Source: Zoogloea sp. (GTDB lineage: Bacteria > Pseudomonadota > Gammaproteobacteria > Burkholderiales > Rhodocyclaceae). Taken from it: a stretch of 64,000 nt of DNA. Under the pieces are notes generated by a model. That model ran no database searches, was not told the DNA's origin, and was given only the letters and a program-made list of their open reading frames with translations. The stretch covers positions 186,001 to 250,000 of the forward strand of contig NZ_JAKLLN010000002.1 in the NCBI RefSeq assembly GCF_023150065.1. The letters are read 5' to 3'. The position numbers and the translations under genes are program-made. Positions 28,631 through 38,281 of the stretch are shown here, one piece after another (the stretch's first letter is position 1; each line of letters opens with the position of its first letter).

Positions 28631-28800
28631 CGCGTTGTCGGGGGTGGGAGGCGCGGCCGCCTTTTATAGGTCGATGGGCTTGGGCACGCCTTGTCTCGTG
28701 CTAAGAAACCCCTGTGTTTCAAAAATTATGGAGCCTGGCGGAGGGCAGGGCAAGGTGGAAGAGGCGCTTCGCCTTGCTGCCGGGCGCGCGAATGCGGACG

Positions 28801-28841
28801 ACAGAAAGCAGAAAGCCAGCCCCGAAGGACTGGCTTTCTGC
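28801..28841 (-). terminator. Terminator of tRNA-Asn copy 1
   Basis: A 12-bp perfect stem (28808-28819 with 28830-28841) with a ten-base loop. Read on the minus strand, it is followed by TTTCTGT and lies just beyond the tRNA 3' end. Confidence 0.85.
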
Positions 28842-28849
28842 TTGAATCT

Positions 28850-28925
28850 TGGCTCCTCGACCTGGGCTCGAACCAGGGACCTACGGATTAACAGTCCGGC
28901 GCTCTACCGACTGAGCTATCGAGGA
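28850..28925 (-). tRNA. tRNA-Asn (GTT), copy 1
   Basis: A 76-base tRNA with encoded CCA, read on the minus strand. The cloverleaf is intact: acceptor TCCTCGA / TCGAGGA, D-loop CTCAGTCGGTAGAG, anticodon loop CTGTTAA with anticodon GTT, and T-arm GGTTCGAGCC. It is identical to the copy at 30538-30613. Confidence 0.98.
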
Positions 28926-28937
28926 ATTGAGCTCGAT

Positions 28938-28966
28938 AGTCTAAGCGTAAGATGGCTGGGTGTCAA
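28938..28966 (-). promoter_or_regulatory. Promoter of tRNA-Asn copy 1
   Basis: On the minus strand: TTGACA (28961-28966, perfect -35), 17-base spacer, TAGACT (28938-28943). The predicted start is about six bases before the mature tRNA. Confidence 0.85.
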
Positions 28967-29006
28967 CGGTGCCTGGCTTGCTACATGGGTTCGGTACGGG
29001 GGAAGC

Positions 29007-30341
29007 TCACGTATGGGGGGCTTTCCGTGCCACGCTGTCCTTGAGCTGCCGGATGACATCCACCACGCGCCGTGCCTCTTCGCGGATGCGCTGGATGGCT
29101 TCGCCGGCGCTGTTGGCGAGGCGGACGCCTTCGGCGACCTGGCTGAGGTTGGCGTTCATGTTGGCGGTGACGGCCTTGTTCTCGGTCTGGATGGCGAGCA
29201 CCATGCGGGTGATCTCTTCGGTGGATCGGGCGGTGCGCTCGGCGAGTTTGCGGACCTCGTCGGCGACCACGGCAAAGCCTCGTCCGGATTCACCCGCCCG
29301 CGCAGCCTCGATGGCTGCGTTCAGAGCGAGCAGATTGGTTTGATCGGCAATCTCCTTGATGGTGCTGGTGATCAGGGAGATGTCGGTCGTGCGCCGGCCC
29401 AGGGAGTCCACCTGGATGGCGGCTTCGTCGACGGCGCGGGAGATCGACTGGATTCTGGTCACCGTTTCCAGGATGACGGCCTCTCCGTGGGCCGAGATCC
29501 GCTCCGTTTCCTGGGCTGCCGCGGCAGCGGTGGCAGTGCTCTCCTGCTCGGCATGGTAGCGGCGTACCTGGGCGGAGACATCGGACGCCGTTTTCACGAT
29601 CCGGACCACCTGCCCGTCTTCGTCCAGTACGGGGTTGTAGCTGGCCTCGAGCCAGACGGGCATGCCGTGCTTGTCGAGGCGGCAGAACTGGCCCCTGACG
29701 TGGCGGCCAGCCCTCAGGTCGCGCCAGAAGCTCTCATACTCGCCGCTGTTCGCGAAGTCGGTCGGGCAAAACAGGCGGTGGTGCTTTCCGATCACCTCGC
29801 CGGCGCTGTAGCCCATGGTCTGGAGAAAGTTGTCGTTGGCGCGCAGGACGGTGCCGTCGGGGGCGAACTCGATGACGGCCATGGCGCGTTCGATGGCGGT
29901 GATGAGGGCTGCCGCCCGCGCGGCTTCCTCCACGCGCTCGGTGATGTCCGTGGCGAACTTGATGACCCGGGTGATGTGACCGCTCTGCGGATCGAAGACC
30001 GGATTGTAGGTGGCTTCAAGCCAGACTGCCCGGCCGGAGCGGTGGCGTCGCCGAAAGCACCCCTGGAAGAACTTTCCCGCGCGCAGGTCGGACCAGAATT
30101 GCTGATAGGCATGGCTGGCCGTATAGGCTGGATCGCAGAGGCTGGCGTGCTTCTGCCCGACGATCTCGGTCTGCCGGGCACCCATGGTGGCGCAGAAGTT
30201 CTCATTGGCGGTGAGCACGGTGCCGTCCGGGCCCAATTCGACGATGGAAAGGGAGCGATCCAGGGCTTGTTGTGTGGTGGCGTGCTCTGCGAGCCGGGTC
30301 TCGAGTTCTGATACCTGACGTTTCAATCCGCTGCCAAACAT
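29007..30341 (-). CDS. Soluble PAS-PAS methyl-accepting chemotaxis protein
   Basis: A 444-residue chemoreceptor without transmembrane or HAMP segments. Two PAS domains (about 28-140 and 150-265), each followed by a PAC-like segment, precede a short signalling domain with the conserved tip [20 protein letters not shown] and [18 protein letters not shown]. Such Aer-like cytoplasmic receptors usually sense redox state, oxygen or electron-transport activity; Cys residues in the PAS domains might take part. AAGGATG precedes the ATG. It lies alone between two identical tRNA-Asn genes. Confidence 0.93.
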   Translation of the reverse strand: MFGSGLKRQVSELETRLAEHATTQQALDRSLSIVELGPDGTVLTANENFCATMGARQTEIVGQKHASLCDPAYTASHAYQQFWSDLRAGKFFQGCFRRRHRSGRAVWLEATYNPVFDPQSGHITRVIKFATDITERVEEAARAAALITAIERAMAVIEFAPDGTVLRANDNFLQTMGYSAGEVIGKHHRLFCPTDFANSGEYESFWRDLRAGRHVRGQFCRLDKHGMPVWLEASYNPVLDEDGQVVRIVKTASDVSAQVRRYHAEQESTATAAAAAQETERISAHGEAVILETVTRIQSISRAVDEAAIQVDSLGRRTTDISLITSTIKEIADQTNLLALNAAIEAARAGESGRGFAVVADEVRKLAERTARSTEEITRMVLAIQTENKAVTANMNANLSQVAEGVRLANSAGEAIQRIREEARRVVDVIRQLKDSVARKAPHT

Positions 30342-30490
30342 GAACCCATCCTTCCGTTGATGCCCGGGCTCGACGTGCCGTCGTACGTTCCGGGGGGGTA
30401 TTTTTTCGCCGTGCCTGTATCTGGAGTAAATCGACCGTCAGGCGGCGTTCTTTAGGAAGGTGTGTCGCAGATTGCAAAATGAGCGATGCA

Positions 30491-30530
30491 AAGCAAAAAA
30501 GCCAACCCGAGTGGATTGGCTTTTTTGCTT
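30491..30530 (-). terminator. Terminator of tRNA-Asn copy 2
   Basis: A 15-bp perfect stem (30491-30505 with 30516-30530) that carries A and T runs within it. It lies seven bases beyond the tRNA 3' end on the minus strand, the same layout as copy 1. Confidence 0.88.
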
Positions 30531-30537
30531 GAATCTT

Positions 30538-30613
30538 TGGCTCCTCGACCTGGGCTCGAACCAGGGACCTACGGATTAACAGTCCGGCGCTCTACCGACT
30601 GAGCTATCGAGGA
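30538..30613 (-). tRNA. tRNA-Asn (GTT), copy 2
   Basis: A 76-base tRNA identical to copy 1 over its whole length, CCA included. The bases just after the 3' end (minus strand) are also shared, apart from one inserted base, which suggests a relatively recent duplication. Confidence 0.98.
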
Positions 30614-30625
30614 GCAGAGGCCCGC

Positions 30626-30654
30626 ATTCTAGTTGGCGAATTCAGGTAAGTCAA
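30626..30654 (-). promoter_or_regulatory. Promoter of tRNA-Asn copy 2
   Basis: On the minus strand: TTGACT (30649-30654), 17-base spacer, TAGAAT (30626-30631). The spacer sequence differs from copy 1, so the promoters are not part of the identical block. Confidence 0.85.
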
Positions 30655-30718
30655 GAATTTGCCGCCGTGGAAGCGTGAATTTTTGCCTCCATCCCGAGGG
30701 TGAAGGCAAAAGACAACA

Positions 30719-31927
30719 TCAAGCCTTGATGACGGCAGCGATGGCGTCGGCCACGTAGTCGAGGTTCTTGCTGTTCAGTGCGGCCAGGCAGATGCGGCCG
30801 GTGCCGACAGCGTAGATGCCGAACTCGTCCTTCATGCGGTCCACCTGGGCGGTGGTGAGGCCGGTGTAGGAGAACATGCCGCGCTGCTTGATCACGAAGG
30901 AGAAGTCCTGGTCAACCTTGCGGGCGGCCAGCTGCTCGACCAGGCCGGTGCGCATGGCGCGGATGCGGTCACGCATGCCGGCCAGCTCGGCTTCCCACTC
31001 GGCGCGCAGGGCGGGGGTGGACAGCACGGCGGCAACCACGGCGCCGCCATGGATCGGCGGGTTGGAGTAGTTGGTGCGGATCACGCGCTTGAGCTGGGAC
31101 AGCACGCGGGCGGACTCGTCCTTGCTTTGGGTGACGACGGACAGGGCGCCAACACGCTCGCCGTAGAGCGAGAAGCTCTTGGAGAAGGAGCTGGAGACGA
31201 AGAAGGACAGGCCGGAGGCGGAGAACAGATTGACCGCGACGGCGTCGGGCTCGATGCCGTCGGCAAAGCCCTGGTAGGCCATGTCGAGGAAGGGGATCAG
31301 GCCGCGGTTGGCACAGGCCTTGACCACTTCGGCCCACTGGGCTTCGGTGAGATCGGCGCCGGTGGGGTTGTGGCAACAGGCGTGGAGCACGATCACCGAG
31401 CCGGCCGGCAGGGTGTTGAGCTTGGCGATCATCGCCTCAGCGTTGGCACCGCGGGTTTCCGGGTTGTAGTACGGGTAGGTGTCCACCGGGAAGCCGGCGG
31501 CCTCGAACAGGGCGCGGTGGTTTTCCCAGGAGGGATCGGAGATGTAGACGGTGGCGCCCGGCACCACGCGCTTGATCAGGTCGCCGCCGATGCGCAGGGC
31601 GCCGGTGCCGCCGAGGGCCTGGGCGGTGACGACGCGGCCGTCGGCGATGAGCTTGCTGTCAGCGCCGAAGAGCAGGTTCTGCACCGCGTTGGCGTAGGCG
31701 ACCGGGCCCTCGATGGGCTGGTAGCCGCGGGGCGGGGCGGCTTCGAGGCGGGCCTTTTCGGCGGTCTTGACGGCGCCGAGCAGGGGGATCTTGCCGTTGT
31801 CGTCGAAATAGACGCCAACGCCGAGGTTGACCTTGGTGCTGCGGGTATCCGCGTTGAAGGCTTCGTTCAGACCGAGAATCGGATCGCGGGGGGCCATTTC
31901 CACCGCAGCAAAGATCGACGAGCTCAT
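30719..31927 (-). CDS. Aspartate/aromatic amino acid aminotransferase
   Basis: A 402-residue class I PLP aminotransferase of the AspC/TyrB subfamily. The PLP lysine is at 250 in SSSFSKSFSLYGERVG; HACCHNPTGADLT and FLDMAYQGFADG surround the cofactor site, and a C-terminal arginine region (TGRICLAALN) binds the substrate carboxylate. AspC and TyrB cannot be separated from sequence alone; the betaproteobacterial members are usually called aromatic amino acid transaminase. GGAG six bases before ATG 31927 supports the start. It is divergent from uvrB. Confidence 0.93.
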   Translation of the reverse strand: MSSSIFAAVEMAPRDPILGLNEAFNADTRSTKVNLGVGVYFDDNGKIPLLGAVKTAEKARLEAAPPRGYQPIEGPVAYANAVQNLLFGADSKLIADGRVVTAQALGGTGALRIGGDLIKRVVPGATVYISDPSWENHRALFEAAGFPVDTYPYYNPETRGANAEAMIAKLNTLPAGSVIVLHACCHNPTGADLTEAQWAEVVKACANRGLIPFLDMAYQGFADGIEPDAVAVNLFSASGLSFFVSSSFSKSFSLYGERVGALSVVTQSKDESARVLSQLKRVIRTNYSNPPIHGGAVVAAVLSTPALRAEWEAELAGMRDRIRAMRTGLVEQLAARKVDQDFSFVIKQRGMFSYTGLTTAQVDRMKDEFGIYAVGTGRICLAALNSKNLDYVADAIAAVIKA

Positions 31928-32044
31928 GGGTTCTCCAAATGGGGCGAAGGGTGCGGGGCACGGGGTGCCGGCCGCTGGGCGATAATGCGGACTTGTCCGG
32001 AGGCTTCCGGGCAGTGCCGACTGACTTCAACCTGAAATTTTATC

Positions 32045-34123
32045 ATGGCCGATCAATCCGATAGTGGGCGTGTGGTGGTTTTCGACGGGAGCCCCTTCCG
32101 GCTCCACCAACCTTTTGCCCCGGGCGGAGATCAGCCGGAGGCGATCCGCCAGCTTGTCGAAGGGATCGGGGATGGCCTGATGTTCCAGACCCTGCTGGGG
32201 GTGACCGGTTCGGGCAAGACCTACACGATGGCCAACGTGATTGCCCGCTGCGGCCGGCCGGCCCTGGTGCTGGCCCACAACAAGACCCTGGCCGCCCAGC
32301 TGTATTCGGAGTTCCGGGAGTTCTTTCCGGAAAATGCCGTGGAGTATTTCGTCAGCTACTACGACTACTACCAGCCGGAGGCCTATGTGCCGTCCCGGGA
32401 TCTCTTCATCGAGAAGGACTCGGCGATCAACGAACACATCGAGCAGATGCGCCTGTCGGCCACCAAGAGCCTGATGGAGCGTCGCGACGTGGTGATCGTG
32501 GCCTCCGTGTCGTGCATCTACGGTATTGGCGACCCGGGGGACTACCACAGCATGGTGCTGCACCTGCGCGAGGGGGAGCAGGTGGTGCACCGGGATCTGG
32601 TGCAGCGCCTCGTGGCCATGCAGTATTCCCGCGCCGACGTGGATTTCAAGCGCGGAACCTTCCGCGTGCGCGGTGACGTGATCGATATCTACCCGGCCGA
32701 AAGTGCCGAGCACGCCCTGCGGGTGGAGATGTTCGACGACGAGATCGAACACCTGACCCTGTTCGATCCGCTCACCGGTCACCTCAAGCAGAAGCTGGCG
32801 CGCTTCACCGTGTATCCGTCCAGCCACTATGTAACGCCCCGGGCCACCGTGCTGCGGGCGGTGGAGGCGATCAAGGACGAGCTGCGGGAGCGCATCAAGA
32901 CCTTTCAGAAGGCGGGCAAGCTGGTCGAGGCCCAGCGCATCGAGCAGCGCACCCGCTTCGACCTGGAGATGCTCAATGAGCTGGGCTTCTGCAAGGGCAT
33001 CGAGAACTACTCGCGGCACATGTCGGGCCGTAGTGCCGGCGATGCGCCGCCCACCCTGATCGACTACCTGCCCAAGGACGGGTTGATGTTCATCGATGAG
33101 TCCCATGTGTCCATCGGGCAGGTGGGGGCGATGTACAAGGGCGACCGCTCCCGCAAGGAGAACCTGGTGGAGTACGGTTTCCGCCTGCCTTCGGCCCTGG
33201 ACAACCGGCCCCTCAAGTTCGAGGAGTTCGAGCGTCTGCTGCCCCAGACGGTCTTCGTCTCGGCAACCCCGGCGGCCTACGAGAAGGCCAATCAGGGGCA
33301 GGTGGTGGAGCAGGTGGTGCGCCCGACCGGGCTGGTGGATCCGATCATCGTCGTTAAGCCGGCCACCACTCAGGTGGACGACCTGCTGGGCGAGATCAAA
33401 CAGCGACTGGTGGCTCAGGAGCGTGTGCTGGTCACCGTGCTGACCAAGCGTCTGGCCGAGGATCTCACCGAGTATCTGGCCGAGAACGGCATCCGGGTGC
33501 GCTACCTGCACTCGGATATCGATACCGTCGAACGGGTGGAGATCATCCGTGACCTGCGCCTTGGGGAGTTCGATGTGCTGGTGGGCATCAACCTGCTGCG
33601 GGAGGGGCTGGATATCCCGGAGGTGTCGCTGGTGGCCATCCTGGATGCGGACAAGGAGGGCTTCCTGCGTTCCGAGCGTTCCCTGATTCAGACCATCGGC
33701 CGGGCAGCCCGGCATCTGCACGGCACCGCGATCCTTTACGCCGACCGCATCACCGACTCGATGAAGGCGGCGATCGGCGAAACGGAGCGCCGCCGGGAAA
33801 AACAGCTGGCCTTCAACGCAGCTAACGGAATTACACCCAAGTCCGTGACAAAACGCATAAAGGACATCATTGACGGTGTCTATGATGCAGGCTCAGGGGA
33901 TGCCACCGTCAACGCCGCCGAGACCCGTGCCGAGTACGGAGTCCTGGATGAAAAGGCGCTGGCCAAGACCATCCGTCAGCTCGAGAAGGAAATGCAGGAG
34001 CACGCCCGCAACCTCGAATTCGAGAAAGCAGCGGCTGCGCGTGACCGGCTTTTTCGCCTGCGTCAGCAGGCTTTCGGGGCTGAGGGACATGACGCATCCG
34101 CTTCACCCGACGCCGCTGGCTGA
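32045..34123 (+). CDS. uvrB: Excinuclease ABC subunit B
   Basis: Damage-verifying helicase-like subunit of nucleotide excision repair. The 692-residue protein has Walker [14 protein letters not shown], the beta-hairpin [15 protein letters not shown], a Walker B-type MFIDESH, helicase motif [11 protein letters not shown] and a C-terminal UVR domain (last about 45 residues) that binds UvrC, which is also encoded in the window. No LexA-type box was found upstream, so SOS control is not supported by the sequence. Confidence 0.98.
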   Translation: MADQSDSGRVVVFDGSPFRLHQPFAPGGDQPEAIRQLVEGIGDGLMFQTLLGVTGSGKTYTMANVIARCGRPALVLAHNKTLAAQLYSEFREFFPENAVEYFVSYYDYYQPEAYVPSRDLFIEKDSAINEHIEQMRLSATKSLMERRDVVIVASVSCIYGIGDPGDYHSMVLHLREGEQVVHRDLVQRLVAMQYSRADVDFKRGTFRVRGDVIDIYPAESAEHALRVEMFDDEIEHLTLFDPLTGHLKQKLARFTVYPSSHYVTPRATVLRAVEAIKDELRERIKTFQKAGKLVEAQRIEQRTRFDLEMLNELGFCKGIENYSRHMSGRSAGDAPPTLIDYLPKDGLMFIDESHVSIGQVGAMYKGDRSRKENLVEYGFRLPSALDNRPLKFEEFERLLPQTVFVSATPAAYEKANQGQVVEQVVRPTGLVDPIIVVKPATTQVDDLLGEIKQRLVAQERVLVTVLTKRLAEDLTEYLAENGIRVRYLHSDIDTVERVEIIRDLRLGEFDVLVGINLLREGLDIPEVSLVAILDADKEGFLRSERSLIQTIGRAARHLHGTAILYADRITDSMKAAIGETERRREKQLAFNAANGITPKSVTKRIKDIIDGVYDAGSGDATVNAAETRAEYGVLDEKALAKTIRQLEKEMQEHARNLEFEKAAAARDRLFRLRQQAFGAEGHDASASPDAAG

Positions 34124-34204
34124 GAGAATCTGAAGAAATTGGTCCTTGAGCTTGTACGTTCCGCCCGCCGACTGCTTAAATTACCGGTAGGAGGGACACC
34201 CATA

Positions 34205-34696
34205 ATGAAAATACTGTTCGTGTGTACCGGCAATATCTGCCGGTCACCTACGGCGGAAGGTGTGGCACGCCGCTGGTTGGCCATGGCGGGGCTTGAGGAC
34301 GTGGTTGGCGTGGATTCAGCGGGCACCCAGGGCTATCACTCTGGCGAGGCGCCGGATCCGCGGGCCCAGACGGCGGCCCTGCGTCGGGGCTACGATCTTT
34401 CCCGCCTCCGGGCGCGCAAGGTTCAACCCAAGGATTACGCCGATTTCGACCTGGTGCTGGCCATGGACCGGGACCACTTCAACTACCTGCGGGACAGGGC
34501 ACCCGATGGCTGCAAGCACAAGGTGCGCATGTTCATGAGCTTTGCCCGCAGCTCCCGTCGCGACGATGTGCCCGATCCCTACTATGGTGGGGCGAAGGGG
34601 TTCGACGCTGTCCTCGATTTGTGTGAGGACGCGGTGCAGGGGCTGATCGAGGATATTCTTCCGGAAGTGAATCGACGGCGTCAGTCCGTGAGTTGA
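34205..34696 (+). CDS. Low-molecular-weight protein-tyrosine phosphatase
   Basis: A 163-residue phosphatase. The P-loop CTGNICRS has nucleophile Cys 7 and Arg 13, and the general acid lies in DVPDPYYGG near residue 129. ATG 34205 sits ten bases after AGGAGGG, a strong start. Such enzymes often reverse tyrosine kinases of exopolysaccharide export, but no kinase or polysaccharide gene is nearby. It follows uvrB by 81 bases and may be cotranscribed. Confidence 0.93.
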   Translation: MKILFVCTGNICRSPTAEGVARRWLAMAGLEDVVGVDSAGTQGYHSGEAPDPRAQTAALRRGYDLSRLRARKVQPKDYADFDLVLAMDRDHFNYLRDRAPDGCKHKVRMFMSFARSSRRDDVPDPYYGGAKGFDAVLDLCEDAVQGLIEDILPEVNRRRQSVS

Positions 34697-34727
34697 AGCA
34701 CCTGATCCTGGCAGGGGTGCAGTAAAC

Positions 34728-34761
34728 GCAAAAGGCCAGTCCCTCGGGACTGGCCTTTTGC
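34728..34761. terminator. Bidirectional terminator between the phosphatase gene and rne
   Basis: A long nearly perfect stem: GCAAAAGGCCAGTCCC (34728-34743) against GGGACTGGCCTTTTGC (34746-34761). A and T runs lie inside the arms, suiting both convergent transcripts. Confidence 0.9.
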
Positions 34762-34776
34762 TTGTCGTGCTGCTGA

Positions 34777-37725
34777 TTACTTCTGGGTTTCCACCTGGAC
34801 CAGCGCTTCCTCTACGACCGGTGCGGCACTGCGGGTGCGACGACGGCCGAGGGCTTGGGCTGGCTCGGCAGGGATCGCTGCCTGGGCGCTCACCGAGCCG
34901 GCCCGGGTTTCGATCATCACCAGACCGCTGGCTTCGAGATCGGGCAGTTCGATGGCGACGGGCGTCGCCTGGGTGGCGATCTCGACGATGTTGACCACCG
35001 CAGGCTCTGCCGGGGCCGCGGGCGCCACCACATCGGCGGGGGTTTCGATGGCGACCGGTTCTGCTGCTGCGGCGGTAACGACCTCCACGCTGGGCGCGAC
35101 CACCTCGACCGGCGCTTCGACGGCTTCCGGGGCTGCCGGGGCGACGGGGGCTTCGGCAGCCAGTTCGACGGCGGGCTGACGGCTGACCGCCACGGCCTGC
35201 TCGATCAGGTCAAGATCTGCGCCTTGTGCAGCGACGGGCGGGGCGACGACCGCTTCTGCAGCGACGGGGGCCTCGTCGACCTGTGCGACTGAGGGAGTTG
35301 CTGCAGGTGCCGGCTCCGCTGCGACGGTTGCCACGGCTTCCGTCGTCTCGGGAGCGGCCGGAGCCGGAGTGGCTTCGGTCGCGGCAACGACCGCTTCCAC
35401 TGCTGCGGTGCTGACCGCCACTGCCGCGGTGGATTCCGCGATCTGGGCCTGCTCACCGATCTCCAGTTCGCCCTGGGCGGCGTTTTCGTTGGTGCCGGCT
35501 TCCTCGTTGCGACGGCCGCCACGACGGCCACGACGGCTGCGACGGCTGCGCTCCGCACCCGCTTCGCCTTCGATGGCCGCTGCTGCCTCAGGGGCGGCGA
35601 CGGCTGCAGAGACAGCAACGGCGCTCAGCTGCTCGGTGGCGACGAGGGCTTCGGTCTCGGCCGGCTTCGGGGTCTGGGCGTTGCGGTTGCGACCGCGCTC
35701 GCCACGCTCACTCCGCTCACCGCGTTCGGCGCGCTCGGTACGTTCACCGTTGCGGCCTTCCCGTTCCTGGCGTTCGCCACGCTGACGCTGGGGCTTCTCC
35801 CGGGCTTCTGCCTGGGCTTCGGGGGCGTTGTTGCGATTGTTGTCCCGAGCTTCACGGCTGTCGCTGCGCTCGCCGCGTTCTTCACGCTGGCCGTCGCGGC
35901 GACCGCGACCTTCGCGGCCCTCGCGGCCTTCACGACGACCGCGCTCGTTGCGCGGGCGGGATTCGCGACGGGGTGCTTCCGGCTGGACGACCACCGGTGC
36001 GGGTTCGGGCTGCTTTTCGCCGCGGAAGAAGGCGAAGATGCGGGACAGCAGGCCGGGCTGGCTTTCGGGCACGGGGGCGGGCGCCGGCGCAGCCTTTGCC
36101 TCGACGATGGGGGCGGGCTGGTCCGGGGTGATGCCCTTGACCGCGGCTTCCTGACGCACCGGGCGATCGGTATTGGCCGACGGCGGAGAGTAGGACTCGT
36201 CGGCCGGCTTGGTGGCCATGCGATAGCTCGGCAGGGCGCTGTCTTCCTGGTTGAGCTGGTCGTGGCGCAGGCGGACGATCTCGTGCTGCGGCGTCTCGAG
36301 GTGGCGGTTCGGGATCAACACCAGGCCGACCTTGTGGCGAACCTCGATCTTGGCGATGTCGTCGCGCTTCTCGTTGAGCAGGAAGGTGGCCACGTCCACC
36401 GGAACCTGACAGTGCAGGGCGCCGGTGTTGTCCTTCATGGCCTCTTCTTCGAGGATGCGCAGGATGTGCAGGGCCGAGGATTCGGTGCTGCGGATGTGAC
36501 CGGTGCCGTTGCAGCGCGGGCAGGGGATGTAGCTGGTCTCGGCGAGGGCCGGGCGCAGGCGCTGGCGGGACAGTTCGAGCAGGCCGAAGCGGCTGATCTT
36601 GCCGGTCTGGACGCGGGCGCGGTCATAGCGCAGGGCGTCGCGCAGACGGTTCTCGACCTCACGCTGGTTCTTTTGCGACTCCATGTCGATGAAGTCGATG
36701 ACGATCAGGCCGCCCAGGTCGCGCAGACGCAGCTGGCGGGCCACTTCGTCGGCGGCTTCGCAGTTGGTCTTGAAGGCGGTTTCCTCGATGTCTGCGCCAC
36801 GGGTGGCGCGGCCGGAGTTCACGTCCACGGAGACCAGGGCCTCGGTGTGGTCGATCACGATGGCGCCGCCGGAGGGCAGGCTGACCTGGCGGGAGTAGGC
36901 GGACTCGATCTGGTGTTCGATCTGGAAGCGCGAGAACAGCGGCACGTCGTCGTGGTAACGCTTCACGCGGTTCACGTTCTGCGGCATCACGTGGGCCATG
37001 AACTGGCGGGCCTGTTCGTACACGTCGTCGGTGTCGATCAGGATCTCGCCGATGTCGGGCTGGAAGTAGTCACGGATGGCACGGATGACCAGACTGCCTT
37101 CCTGGTAGATCAGGAAGGCGCCGTCCTGGGACTGGGCGGCACCGTCGATGGCGCGCCACAGTTGCAGGAGGTAGTTCAAGTCCCATTGCAGCTCTTCGGC
37201 ATTGCGGCCGATGGCGGCAGTGCGGGCGATCAGGCTCATGCCGCCAGGCACTTCGAGTTGATCCATGACGTCACGCAGTTCGGCGCGCTCGTCACCCTCG
37301 ACACGGCGGGACACGCCACCGCCACGGGGGTTGTTGGGCATCAGCACCAGGTAGCGGCCAGCCAGGGAAACGAAGGTGGTCAGGGCGGCGCCCTTGTTGC
37401 CACGCTCGTCCTTCTCGACCTGGACGATCAGCTCCTGGCCTTCCTTGAGGGCTTCCTTGATGGAGGCGCGGCTGGCTTCCACGCCGGGCTGGAAGTAGGA
37501 GCGGGAGATTTCCTTGAACGGCAGGAAGCCGTGGCGCTCGGCGCCATAGTCGACAAACGCGGCTTCGAGGCTGGGCTCGATGCGCGTGATGACGGCTTTG
37601 TAGATGTTGCTCTTACGTTGTTCCTTGGCGGCCGACTCAATGTCGAGGTCAATCAGCTTCTGACCGTCGACAATGGCAACGCGGAGTTCCTCGGCCTGCG
37701 TTGCGTTGAAGAGCATGCGCTTCAT
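34777..37725 (-). CDS. rne: Ribonuclease E
   Basis: Essential endonuclease for mRNA decay and rRNA/tRNA processing, scaffold of the degradosome. The 982-residue protein starts at ATG 37725 (MKRMLFNATQAEELRVA). It has the S1 domain, catalytic Asp 301 (SVDVNSG) and Asp 344 (VIDFIDM), and the zinc-link cysteines 402 and 405 (CPRCNG). From about residue 500 the sequence is disordered: first an Arg/Glu/Gly-rich RNA-binding block, then a long Ala/Val/Pro/Glu-rich tail. The short conserved C-terminal end (RTRSAAPVVEEALVQVE) may be a partner-binding motif. It is divergent from rluC, as in E. coli. Confidence 0.97.
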   Translation of the reverse strand: MKRMLFNATQAEELRVAIVDGQKLIDLDIESAAKEQRKSNIYKAVITRIEPSLEAAFVDYGAERHGFLPFKEISRSYFQPGVEASRASIKEALKEGQELIVQVEKDERGNKGAALTTFVSLAGRYLVLMPNNPRGGGVSRRVEGDERAELRDVMDQLEVPGGMSLIARTAAIGRNAEELQWDLNYLLQLWRAIDGAAQSQDGAFLIYQEGSLVIRAIRDYFQPDIGEILIDTDDVYEQARQFMAHVMPQNVNRVKRYHDDVPLFSRFQIEHQIESAYSRQVSLPSGGAIVIDHTEALVSVDVNSGRATRGADIEETAFKTNCEAADEVARQLRLRDLGGLIVIDFIDMESQKNQREVENRLRDALRYDRARVQTGKISRFGLLELSRQRLRPALAETSYIPCPRCNGTGHIRSTESSALHILRILEEEAMKDNTGALHCQVPVDVATFLLNEKRDDIAKIEVRHKVGLVLIPNRHLETPQHEIVRLRHDQLNQEDSALPSYRMATKPADESYSPPSANTDRPVRQEAAVKGITPDQPAPIVEAKAAPAPAPVPESQPGLLSRIFAFFRGEKQPEPAPVVVQPEAPRRESRPRNERGRREGREGREGRGRRDGQREERGERSDSREARDNNRNNAPEAQAEAREKPQRQRGERQEREGRNGERTERAERGERSERGERGRNRNAQTPKPAETEALVATEQLSAVAVSAAVAAPEAAAAIEGEAGAERSRRSRRGRRGGRRNEEAGTNENAAQGELEIGEQAQIAESTAAVAVSTAAVEAVVAATEATPAPAAPETTEAVATVAAEPAPAATPSVAQVDEAPVAAEAVVAPPVAAQGADLDLIEQAVAVSRQPAVELAAEAPVAPAAPEAVEAPVEVVAPSVEVVTAAAAEPVAIETPADVVAPAAPAEPAVVNIVEIATQATPVAIELPDLEASGLVMIETRAGSVSAQAAIPAEPAQALGRRRTRSAAPVVEEALVQVETQK

Positions 37726-38281
37726 TCGTCTTCTTCTCCCGCGCGGCACACGGGCAGGACGAAGCGCGCCACCCGCTTAACTGCGGTGACTTAGTTTGGC
37801 GTTTTCGCGACTATCCTTCATCGGGGGGAAACAAACTAAAGTGGGTGGCGGGATTCGTCTTTTGCACCCTGAACCCGCGATATACGCTGGGGGGCTGCGA
37901 AGCGCCGGCTGCGTCGCCTGGTCTCGCCATTCCGGGACGGGGCGTACTCACGGGTACGACGGCGTCTCTCGTTGCGACCTCGGGCCTGCTTGCCTGGTGT
38001 GCTTCGCGACCCCCGGTTTCAGGGCCGTCAATCTGCGTGTGCGCCTGCGCGCAATTGATACAAGTTTATTGTCGAATACAGTACCATCGCCCTCTTTTTG
38101 TCCGGCGATGGACCTTCCTGTGGTTTGTTCGGGAGCGGTGAAGGCGCTGGAAAACCAGGCGTTGAGTCGCTCTGGGACGACGCGGGCCGGTGTCGAAATC
38201 CGACAGCACAGCGACATACAGCTGCAGGCGGGCGCGACGCATCAGTACCGAAAAAACCGTTAATTAGTATATTTCAAAAAG
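37726..38281. other. Long rne-rluC divergent intergenic region
   Basis: A 556-base region without a convincing gene. By analogy with E. coli it should carry the long rne 5' leader on the minus strand, through which RNase E controls its own mRNA. A stem CCATCGCC / GGCGATGG (38084-38091 with 38104-38111) with a 12-base A-rich loop (minus strand) is the most obvious structure; a rightward promoter for rluC lies beside it. A 155-codon frame at 37796-38263 looks like chance. Confidence 0.6.
38055..38082 (+). promoter_or_regulatory. Promoter for rluC-HAD-Rieske
   Basis: TTGATA (38055-38060), 16-base spacer, TACAGT (38077-38082), in an A/T-rich patch. It leaves a 5' leader of roughly 190 bases for rluC. 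Confidence 0.55.

Noticed and set aside
28850-30613. tRNA-Asn pair as attachment sites of an integrated element
   Set aside because: No integrase, phage or transposase gene lies between them; only one chemoreceptor gene with ordinary composition.
30680-30711. Inverted repeat TTTTGCCT/AGGCAAAA as a terminator for the aminotransferase gene
   Set aside because: On the minus strand the stem is followed by ATTC, not a T run, so intrinsic termination is not supported.
31928-32044. LexA box before uvrB
   Set aside because: No CTG-N10-CAG-type palindrome is present in the intergenic region.
37796-38263. 155-codon frame in the rne-rluC intergenic region
   Set aside because: No SD sequence, no recognisable domain, and it overlaps the predicted rluC promoter and the rne leader.
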